Assembly: GCA_030602265.1 (NCBI GenBank)
Contig: JAUWAB010000037.1
Span: 1 to 39,152 of the forward strand
Source of the DNA: Prolixibacteraceae bacterium
Lineage (GTDB): Bacteria > Bacteroidota > Bacteroidia > Bacteroidales > Prolixibacteraceae
Direction of reading: 5' to 3'
Length of the DNA stretch: 39,152 bases
A program made the translations under genes and the position numbers. Below, piece after piece: positions 32,544-39,152 of this stretch (its first letter is position 1; each line of letters begins with the position of its first letter). The notes beneath the pieces are model-generated. The model saw only the letters and a list, made by a program, of their open reading frames with translations. It had not been told where the DNA came from and did not search any database.

Positions 32544-34352
32544 ATGGAACGGGATGCAATAATAAAACGCCGGCAGGATCTTGCCGGTAAGCTGCTGGAG
32601 CGGCGCAATGAAAAAGGGATTTGGGAAGGCCGGCTCTCATCGAGTGCCCTGGGCGTGGCGGTTTCGGTCACTGCCCTCCGCTTTGCCGATCCGCAAAAGC
32701 ACAGTCAGTCTGTTAAGGCAGGAATCCACTGGCTGGTCCTCAACCAGAATGAAGACGGCGGTTTCGGGGATACCCCGGAAAGCATCAGTAACATCAGTAC
32801 CAGCGCACTGGTATATGCCGCCCTGAATCTGGCAGACGTTGATGATCCGGCCGTGGCACCTGCCCGGGAAAAGCTTGCCGGATACCTGAACAGCGCCGGT
32901 ATTGACATTCATTCTCCGTCGGTCGCGGATGCCATCCTGGCGCACTACAAGACCGACTACACCTTCTCGGTGCCCATTCTGGTCATGTGCGCCCTCTGTG
33001 GTATCCCCGGAAAGGATGCCTTCAGAAAGATTCCCCAACTGCCGTTCGAACTGGCATTACTTCCCCGCTCATTTTACAATATGCTGAAATTGAATGTGGT
33101 AAGCTATGCCATTCCGGCCCTCATCGCGGTGGGGATTGCGATTCACCATTTCAAAAACCGAGGGAATCCATGGGTGAACAGATTCCGGAATTGGGCGGTG
33201 AAGCCTGCGCTCCGGCTGCTGCACCGTCTGATGCCTGAGAGCGGCGGTTTCCTGGAGGCTATGCCGCTCACCGGATTTGTCAGCATGTGCCTGATCGCTT
33301 CGGGCCATGGAGATCATGAGGTGGTAAAGAAAGGAATCGGCTTTCTGGTGCGTACCCAGAGGGAGGATGGCAGCTGGCCGATTGACATCGATCTGTCCAC
33401 ATGGGTCACCACGCTTTCCGTAAAAGCCCTGCGCCATCAGCCTGACGGCGTCTGGAGCACAGCCGACCGGCAGCAAATTACCCTTCACCTGACGGAACAG
33501 CAGTATAAAACCACCCATCCCTTCAATGGTGCAAAACCGGGGGGGTGGGGCTGGACCAGCCATTCGGGATCGGTGCCCGACGGGGATGACACCCCCGGAG
33601 CCATTATTGCGCTGATTGCCCTGAACCGGGATAATCCGGCTGAGGTTATGGATGCTGTGGTGGCTGGTTGTAACTGGCTGCTGAACCTTCAAAACAATGA
33701 CGGCGGGTTTCCGACTTTTGTCAGGGGTTGGGGAAAACTGCCCTTCGACCAGAGTTGCGCCGACCTGACCGGTCACGGTGTACTGGCCCTGGGCCTTGCC
33801 GTGAGTACTTACGGTGACAAAATGCCTCATGTGCTCATCAGAAAATATGAACGCGTCCTGAACCGCGGAGTTTCTTATCTCATTAACAACCAGCGGAGTG
33901 ATGGCTCATTACTGCCCCTGTGGTTCGGAAATCAGTATGCGAAGGATCACCTGAATCCGGTCTATGGAACCGCCCGGGTTCTTACCTACCTGAACGACCT
34001 GCTCGCTTTGTCAGGCTTCCCTGAAAGCCTGCGCTCCCGGGTCTCCGGAATCGTCATCCGGGGAAAGAAATACCTGCGTTCCTCGCAGAATGAGGATGGC
34101 AGCTGGGGAGGCGATGCCGGCGTCCCGGGATCTGTTGAGGAAACCGCCCTTGCCCTTGGGGCCCTGGCCGGCAAAGATGACGTTAGTCGGTGTGAAAAAG
34201 CGCTGGACTGGCTCGAAGCTTATCATGCCCGCCATGGAATAAAATCCGCACCCATCGGCTTGTATTTTGCCTCGTTATGGTATGATGAGGAGTTGTATCC
34301 CCTTACCGCTTGCCTGGAAGGATTATCCAGATTTCTGGATCAAACGGCATAG
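32544..34352 (+). CDS. Squalene-hopene-cyclase-like class II terpene cyclase, operon gene 5
   Basis: A 602-aa alpha-alpha double-barrel protein. QW-type repeats are QNEDGGFG (68-75), QREDGSWP (272-279), QNNDGGFP (383-390), NQRSDGSLLPLWFG (449-462) and QNEDGSWGG (515-523). The protonating DxDD motif is D346-G-D348-D349 in VPDGDDTPG, aligned with the VDDTA site of squalene-hopene cyclases, and GGWGWT precedes it as in that family. FDQSCADLTGHG and PVYGTARVL also match family blocks. Typical SHC is about 630 aa; a hydrophobic stretch at 183-200 may form the membrane-binding plateau. The substrate is probably a linear C20-C35 polyprenyl product of gene 3 rather than squalene, since no squalene synthase is present in the window. 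That is inference. Confidence 0.85.
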   Translation: MERDAIIKRRQDLAGKLLERRNEKGIWEGRLSSSALGVAVSVTALRFADPQKHSQSVKAGIHWLVLNQNEDGGFGDTPESISNISTSALVYAALNLADVDDPAVAPAREKLAGYLNSAGIDIHSPSVADAILAHYKTDYTFSVPILVMCALCGIPGKDAFRKIPQLPFELALLPRSFYNMLKLNVVSYAIPALIAVGIAIHHFKNRGNPWVNRFRNWAVKPALRLLHRLMPESGGFLEAMPLTGFVSMCLIASGHGDHEVVKKGIGFLVRTQREDGSWPIDIDLSTWVTTLSVKALRHQPDGVWSTADRQQITLHLTEQQYKTTHPFNGAKPGGWGWTSHSGSVPDGDDTPGAIIALIALNRDNPAEVMDAVVAGCNWLLNLQNNDGGFPTFVRGWGKLPFDQSCADLTGHGVLALGLAVSTYGDKMPHVLIRKYERVLNRGVSYLINNQRSDGSLLPLWFGNQYAKDHLNPVYGTARVLTYLNDLLALSGFPESLRSRVSGIVIRGKKYLRSSQNEDGSWGGDAGVPGSVEETALALGALAGKDDVSRCEKALDWLEAYHARHGIKSAPIGLYFASLWYDEELYPLTACLEGLSRFLDQTA

Positions 34353-34412
34353 AAATTTTTGATATATTTTTATTTTTGATTGTCCGGTTTGTCCGGTGAA
34401 AACTTACCACTT

Positions 34413-34846
34413 ATGAAATCTTTAGTAATAGCCAACGTTTTGGTTTCTGCCCTGGCTTTAAACTCATGTACGTCAGGAGAAAAACAGGGTAGAGTCGAAA
34501 AACCCAACCGCCCCAATGTGCTCTTCCTTTTTACCGCTCCACCGTACGGGCTGTCCGCACCAAAGAATGGAAACTGATCCGGTATCTTGAAAGGGATTAT
34601 TCCCAACTTTTCAACCTGATTAACGACCCATTGGAACTGAATAACCTGGCGTATATACCAGGAATGGAAGACCGGCTAAAGGAAATGTTTGAACAGATGG
34701 AAAAATGGCAGCTTGCAGTAAAGGATACTGTGGCACTCACATCCCCGGTTATTCTGCCAATGGAGTATGATCCTGCCCGGCTGGTTCGCAAGCCGGATCA
34801 ATGGCAACCTGAGTATACCCTGAAGAAATATTTTAACCGCAACTAA
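34413..34846 (+). pseudogene. Sulfatase lipoprotein with internal deletion
   Basis: The 5' part encodes a lipoprotein signal (MKSLVIANVLVSALALNSC) and the classic sulfatase opening RPNVLFLFT up to about 34530. From about 34541 a shifted frame encodes the classic sulfatase end (AVRTKEWKLIRY, QLFNLINDPLELNNLA, LKEMFEQMEKWQ) to the TAA at 34846. About 350 or more central residues, including the C/S-x-P-S-R active-site motif and most metal ligands, are missing. The combined remnant covers about 140 codons against the usual 450-550. A TATTTTTG at 34371-34378 could be its old -7 element. It would once have removed sulfate esters from polysaccharides. Confidence 0.82.
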
Positions 34847-34856
34847 ATGTATAGCA

Positions 34857-34896
34857 GATGAATTTCCGTGATTTAAGAAACACAAACCGTGATGAC
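34857..34896 (-). repeat. Partial third copy of the composite repeat
   Basis: Its plus strand reads gatgaa...gtgatttaagaaacacaaacc...gatga, which aligns with the start of copy 2 read on the minus strand (19111 downwards). It joins the sulfatase remnant to the truncated membrane-protein gene, the open frame of which starts right at its end. Confidence 0.5.
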
Positions 34897-36438
34897 TTTT
34901 TGTAAGGCTTCAATCCGTAAAAGAACTTTTCTGGATACTTAACACATTATGTGCGGCTGCTTTTCTCCAGGCAGTAATTGGTATATTGCAGCACTTTCAT
35001 GTTATTTCCCCGCAACACACTTCATTTAATATAACAGGTACCTTTTTTAATCCCGCTCCTTTTGCCGGATATCTTGCGACCGTATTACCTGTTATCCTTG
35101 GGATGTTTTTTTATTTTTTGAAGCATAAACAAATTAAATATCATCTTATTTTTTATCCGGAATTATTTTAGTTCTTGCAGCATTAATATTATCAAAATCG
35201 CGTGCAGCATGGTTGGCGGGGGCAATTTCGATTTTTTATTTATTGTGGTTGAAGGGGAAATCAGTATATCTGTCTTTCCATCTGAACAAGTTTTCCGCGT
35301 TGTATAAGTTTCAAAACTTGAAATTCCGAAAACTTTTTGCTTTTGTAATTCTGGCTATATTATTAATTGCAGGAGTTTTTAAATTATATTCCATCAGGCC
35401 AGAATCTGCAAATGGCAGGTTATTGGTTTGGAAAAGCACGGCTCTTATGATTGCTGATAACCCTGTTGCAGGAGTTGGCGCCGGCCAGTTTGCGGCAAAT
35501 TATATGCACTATCAGGCAAAATATTTCCAGAACAACAACAATACAAATGAACTTTTATTGGCCGATAACACCATATTTGATTTTAATGAGTTTATCCGGT
35601 TAACTGCCGAAATGGGTATCACCGGATTACTTTTAGTACTGTTGATGCTGTTTGTAATATTTCGGCCAGGAAAAAATATTGGATTTAGTTTCATTGTTGC
35701 CCGATCGGGTATTTTAAGCATTCTGATTTTTAGCCTTTTATCGTACCCTGGCTCAATTCTGCCTATTAAGGTGCTTTTTGTATCATTTGCTGCAATGATT
35801 GCAGTACAACAAAAAAACATCCGACACCAATACTGATAAAAGAGAAAACCAGAAAATCTTTAAAGTTGCTTGTTGCTGTAGCCTATACTGGTTTGTTATT
35901 CGTGGGAATTCAAAGCTTAACAGGCTTAACCATTGCCTGCCGTAACTGGAAAACTGCTTCGGACGAATTAAAATCAAACAGGTATGAGACAGGAATTTTT
36001 CATTGCCAAAAAGCTTTTCCATATTTAAAAACCGATGGCTTTTTTATGATCCTATATGGAAATCTGCTTAAAAATTCAGGGGATTATAACGGAGCAGTAA
36101 ATATTCTGGAAACAGCTGCTCATTTGCTTCCTATAAGTGATGTTTATTTAAGTTTAGGCGACTGCTAACTTGAACAACAAAAATTTGATAAGGCCGAAAA
36201 TGCTTATAGGTATGCATTACAGATGGTCCCATCACGAATAAAGCCGGTTTATAACCTTGCAAAGCTATATATGCAAACAGGTAACGACCATGAAGCGCTA
36301 TGTATAATTGATAATTACCTTGCAGGGGAACTGAAAAAGAGGACAATGGCTTCTTACGAAATAGAGCTTACCTTGATTGAATTAAAAAGAGGGATTGAAA
36401 CAGTTTTTAAAACAAAGAGAGGGGAAACCAATAAATGA
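34896..36438 (+). pseudogene. 5'-truncated, broken O-antigen-ligase-like protein with TPR tail
   Basis: Three successive frames together read as one Wzy/O-antigen ligase-type membrane protein. Segment 1 (34896-35171) contains SLQ-type repeats GTFFNPAPFAGYLATVLPV. Segment 2 (about 35165-35836) has SKSRAAWLAGAIS, NPVAGVGAGQFAANY and further membrane helices. Segment 3 (about 35830-36438) has a last helix and TPR-like repeats (KSNRYETGIFHCQKAF, FDKAENAYRYALQMVP). The breaks are a -1 shift in a T run near 35165, another shift after the A run at 35813-35819, and an in-frame TAA at 36166-36168 in GDC*LEQQKF. No start codon or N-terminal helices are left. The gene would have worked in surface polysaccharide assembly. 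Confidence 0.75.
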
Positions 36439-36472
36439 GTGAAGCAACGGGCATTGCAATTCAATTCTGGTA

Positions 36473-36526
36473 GCCCCTCCCGGGGCAAATGTAATTTATT
36501 TTCCTGTCGACTTATAATTTATAAGT
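36473..36526. repeat. Two short palindromes upstream of the HEXXH lipoprotein
   Basis: GCCCC-tccc-GGGGC (36473-36486) belongs with the GC-rich REP-like palindromes. ACTTATAA-t-TTATAAGT (36510-36526) is a perfect AT-rich palindrome 61 bp before the next ATG and could be an operator. The gap 36439-36587 holds no gene. Confidence 0.5.
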
Positions 36527-36587
36527 AAACAGCAACATAACGTGTTAATTTTTTTAGAATCAAATCGTATAAAATGAAATTTAATCG

Positions 36588-38084
36588 ATGAAAAAACATA
36601 TTTTAAAAATTGGATGGATATTTATAATTCTTGCTGCGGCTTTTTTTGCATGCCGGCAAGAATTATTTGAAAAAGAGGGAACTGAACCTGCGCTGACTGT
36701 CAAGGAAGCACAAGCATGGTTCGAATCATCGCAGTTTGAATTTTTATTGTTAAAATCGGGCAATAAAGAGAAGAAAACGAAAGTTGCCAAACCCGAATGG
36801 AAAGGTGCATTTGCAACCAGGAACGATAAAGTTGAAATTGTGGAAACACATATTGTTACCAATGGGGGCTTTGGTTTTGCCACCGAAAGCGCCTACGAGC
36901 ACTGGAAAGCCACCAATAACCCGGGATATATGACTTCGCTAACCCGGCTTGTGGTAATGAAATACAGGAAATCGGGCGAAATGGTATCGTTTTTGATGAC
37001 CATAGTGGGCGACAAAGAATATCTTGAAACAAAACAGTTCAAAATGTGGGGGAATACCTATCTAAAAAAAGAGAAAGACTTCAGCGGGCTAGTGCTTTTT
37101 CACAGCCCTGCCGGAGAGTTTGTAAACGGTTGGCGTTTCACCAACGGGGAAGTAACCCACATCGTTAATGTTAATTTTGAGAATGGGTTTGGCGTTTCGC
37201 TAAAATCGGGGTATTACAACTGTTTTACATACTCTGTATATGGCTGGTTCCAGGATTGTATCGAATGGTGGACGATTGGAGAGGTTGACGGGCAGGAAGT
37301 ATCACGCAATTATAATTATACCTCCTGTGGAGCCGAGTATATGGACTTCATGGGCGAACGTATTGAATGTACTTACGTTGACGGCGGTGGCTCAGGAGGT
37401 AGCAGTGGCGGAGGTTATAATCCCGGTAATGGTTCCGATCCCCAATCATCTCTCCCTGTACCACTCAAAACATTGTTCACAAATATTAATCTTCCAAATG
37501 CTGCGATTGATAGCTTAAGGAAAGCTTTTGAAAAAATGGATTGCCGGCTAAATGAAATTACATCATTACTTGAACTTAACAGTGTTAAATTGGGTACACT
37601 TTCGATAAATCCCGATCATATGGGGAATGCATCCTTTGATGGAAATAATCTAACCTTTACAGGAGATTGGGCAATTAGTACGCACGCCTTAAGTCATGAG
37701 TGGTTCCATATCGGGCAAAGAAAATTGAACAATGTTAATAACGCTACAGATGGGTTTGCTGAGTTTGAAGCCTGGCTGTTTCTCGATATCATAGAAACTA
37801 TCAGGGTGGGTGGTGATTTTGCCTCATCGAACCATCCTTTTGCAGGTTATGCGAATAATTATGGTAATAGTGAACCGTCAAAAATCCCTTATCAGAATTG
37901 GTTAAACGCAATAACTCAGAACGGCACCACTTTCCCTGACTCTTTTTCAAATCTTTCTGCACTTGAGAGAGATTTTTATTATTGGGGACCAATTTTCGCA
38001 CAGGTAAGGAATTATCACCACTTGTCCTTTACCAATGTCTCATATTATCCGAAAACAACATTTGATATTAAAAACTGTAATTAA
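36588..38084 (+). CDS. Lipoprotein with C-terminal HEXXH zincin-like domain
   Basis: A 498-aa lipoprotein (lipobox FFAC, C22). The N-terminal half (about 38-255) starts with LTVKEAQAWFES and has several Cys residues (YNCFTYSVY, QDCIEWW, TSCGAEY, IECTYV), as in uncharacterised Bacteroidales lipoproteins. A Gly/Ser-rich linker (266-286) leads to a C-terminal domain with HEWFHIGQ (H370, E371, H374) and FAEFEAW (E392, E394), which fits a gluzincin-like Zn site. The domain could be a secreted peptidase or a toxin-type zincin. The small exported protein 7 bp downstream might be its partner, but there is no evidence of immunity function. The sequence is AT-richer than the window average. Confidence 0.7.
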   Translation: MKKHILKIGWIFIILAAAFFACRQELFEKEGTEPALTVKEAQAWFESSQFEFLLLKSGNKEKKTKVAKPEWKGAFATRNDKVEIVETHIVTNGGFGFATESAYEHWKATNNPGYMTSLTRLVVMKYRKSGEMVSFLMTIVGDKEYLETKQFKMWGNTYLKKEKDFSGLVLFHSPAGEFVNGWRFTNGEVTHIVNVNFENGFGVSLKSGYYNCFTYSVYGWFQDCIEWWTIGEVDGQEVSRNYNYTSCGAEYMDFMGERIECTYVDGGGSGGSSGGGYNPGNGSDPQSSLPVPLKTLFTNINLPNAAIDSLRKAFEKMDCRLNEITSLLELNSVKLGTLSINPDHMGNASFDGNNLTFTGDWAISTHALSHEWFHIGQRKLNNVNNATDGFAEFEAWLFLDIIETIRVGGDFASSNHPFAGYANNYGNSEPSKIPYQNWLNAITQNGTTFPDSFSNLSALERDFYYWGPIFAQVRNYHHLSFTNVSYYPKTTFDIKNCN

Positions 38085-38091
38085 TAATATT

Positions 38092-38676
38092 ATGAAAAGA
38101 ATAATCACCATAATCGTAATCTGCTTAATACTAATCCCAACGGCTCATTTATTTGCCCAAAATAGAGTTAAGAGAATTGAAGGGGAAAAGTTTGAGAAGA
38201 AGGCAGACAGAAATAGTTTTATTATTTACCACCAGGGAGACCTAAATGTTGTTTACAATAAAAACAATGTTTTAATGATTTATGAATCAGATTTCGAAAC
38301 TAAAACCAATGAAATAAATTTAGACATTATCTTAAGGTTGCCTGAAAGGACAAAAGTTGATAATCTGGTTATAAAAACTATTGCACCTTTTTATCGCAAC
38401 TTTAAATCCATATCTCTACATGAATCTGAAGAATTTGAAATTTATTTTCATGCAAAACCTGATGGAAAGGTTTGTGAATTAGTATTTAGATATGATCGGG
38501 AGGCTAAAATTCCACTGAAAATTATTGAAAAACTTGAAAAAGAAATATTGTCATTAAACTTAGAGTTTGACTTTATAGGGCATGAATATTTCTATACAGA
38601 TGTTTCTTATGTATATTATCCTGTCAGATATTCAGTCGGGAGGATGAAAAAAAACTTAACAGAGGAAAACAAGTAA
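38092..38676 (+). CDS. Secreted hypothetical protein
   Basis: A 194-aa protein from ATG 38092, 7 bp after the previous stop. A longer frame from 38035 would overlap the previous gene and place the signal peptide inside the protein, so it was rejected. The signal peptide is MKRIITIIVICLILIPTAHL then FAQ. The mature part is charged and rich in Tyr, Phe, Lys and Glu (IIYHQGDLNVVYNKNNVLMIYESD, LEFDFIGHEYFYTD) with predicted beta strands. I do not recognise a family. Co-transcribed with the HEXXH lipoprotein by spacing. A hairpin after it probably ends the transcript. Confidence 0.65.
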   Translation: MKRIITIIVICLILIPTAHLFAQNRVKRIEGEKFEKKADRNSFIIYHQGDLNVVYNKNNVLMIYESDFETKTNEINLDIILRLPERTKVDNLVIKTIAPFYRNFKSISLHESEEFEIYFHAKPDGKVCELVFRYDREAKIPLKIIEKLEKEILSLNLEFDFIGHEYFYTDVSYVYYPVRYSVGRMKKNLTEENK

Positions 38677-38695
38677 CTCAACCAGGGTATCCAAC

Positions 38696-38723
38696 AGAAC
38701 TGCCTTTTGCGGAGGGCAGTTCT
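38696..38723 (+). terminator. Intrinsic terminator-like hairpin
   Basis: AGAACTGCC (38696-38704) pairs perfectly with GGCAGTTCT (38715-38723) around a 10-base loop, followed by an AT-rich but not strictly T-rich tail. It lies 20 bp after the stop codon of the 194-aa gene. Confidence 0.55.
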
Positions 38724-38739
38724 ATAATTTATTTGATAA

Positions 38740-39017
38740 ATGCCAGGTTTATTTTCAAAATATCACTATTCAATTGCGGCATTGGTTGTTGTAATAATCT
38801 TCCTCTTTACAATATCTTGTAAGGAATGTGAAGAACATAAGGCAGTGGATTTTTTAAAAACCCATATAGTGGATAAGGGTTCAACAGAAAAAAAAGTTGT
38901 AAGCAACTCAGGCAGCGAAATCTATTTTTTTCGCCTTATAATTTTCAAACATTGTACCAGGCAAAAGATACGCTTGAGAAGTTAATTGAAAACAATCTGT
39001 TATTTAATGGTTCTTAG
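38740..39017 (+). pseudogene. Small lipoprotein gene with a frameshift in a T run
   Basis: The frame from ATG 38740 gives a lipoprotein-like start (VVVIIFLFTISCKEC, candidate Cys after TIS) and runs to a stop at 38985, but its last 20 residues (FFRLIIFKHCTRQKIRLRS) look like noise. Adding one T to the run of seven at 38925-38931 gives a far more natural end, YNFQTLYQAKDTLEKLIENN then LLFNGS, stopping at 39017. The function is unknown. The shift is either a real mutation or a sequencing error in the homopolymer. Confidence 0.55.
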
Positions 39018-39034
39018 TACATGACAAAAATATA

Positions 39035-39051
39035 TAACTATCAGATAGTTA
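39035..39051. repeat. Perfect 8-bp inverted repeat
   Basis: TAACTATC-a-GATAGTTA. It lies in the last 135 bp of the window, where I see no gene. It could be an operator or part of an element outside the window. Confidence 0.45.
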
Positions 39052-39152
39052 ATAACTTATGTGTTTAATGTTAATAACAATGCGTTCCAATATTTGGATA
39101 AGTCCTTGACATTCAATTGGTTTGAGTTGTGTTACCAATACAATTCCGACCA

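Noticed and set aside
33069-33830. Minus-strand 253-codon open frame
   Set aside because: Antisense to the SHC-like cyclase, whose QW and DxDD motifs show the plus frame is the real one.

Overview
The window looks like a chromosomal segment of a polysaccharide-degrading member of the Bacteroidota, probably a Bacteroidales/Marinilabiliales-type environmental or gut lineage. The basis is the stacking of GH43, GH2, GH53 and GH35 enzymes with signal peptides or lipoboxes, the absence of clear Shine-Dalgarno sites, one promoter that fits the Bacteroidota TTTG / TAnnTTTG consensus, and REP-like palindromes beside a REP-associated (RAYT-like) transposase. The exact taxon cannot be fixed from sequence alone.

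Region 1 (1-9.9 kb, + strand) is a beta-galactan locus. It holds the end of an unidentified gene, a composite repeat, then GH43, GH2, a lipoprotein with two GH53 domains in tandem, a second GH2 and a single-domain GH53 lipoprotein. GH53 cleaves beta-1,4-galactan (pectic arabinogalactan I), and GH2 beta-galactosidases would finish the oligosaccharides. No SusC/SusD pair lies in the window.

Region 2 (9.9-10.7 kb) is a cluster of short palindromes with a RAYT-type Y1 transposase. Region 3 (10.7-28.0 kb) carries further carbohydrate genes: a CE1-like esterase and a 1121-aa GH2 (- strand), a divergent AraC-type regulator, a GH35 beta-galactosidase, and a - strand set of sugar-porter MFS, GH2 and a cytoplasmic DUF5107-TPR protein. 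A sugar isomerase/epimerase-fold enzyme is divergent from the MFS gene. The 0.5-kb gap at 18.7-19.2 kb contains only repeats.

Region 4 (28.1-34.35 kb, + strand) is the most striking part. It is a five-gene operon with gaps of at most 9 bp or overlaps: an HdrA-like/2x[4Fe-4S] protein, a radical SAM enzyme with SPASM-like C-terminal cysteines, a DUF116-polyprenyl synthetase fusion, a small prenyltransferase-repeat protein, and a short squalene-hopene-cyclase-like protein with a DxDD motif. Together they read as an undescribed terpenoid biosynthesis and tailoring pathway.

Region 5 (34.4-39.15 kb) is AT-richer and decayed. It holds a sulfatase with its middle deleted, a 5'-truncated and frameshifted O-antigen-ligase/TPR gene starting at a copy of the composite repeat, an HEXXH lipoprotein, a small secreted protein and a frameshifted small lipoprotein. 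Three of the lesions are at or next to homopolymers and could be assembly errors. The sulfatase deletion and one nonsense codon are not of that type.
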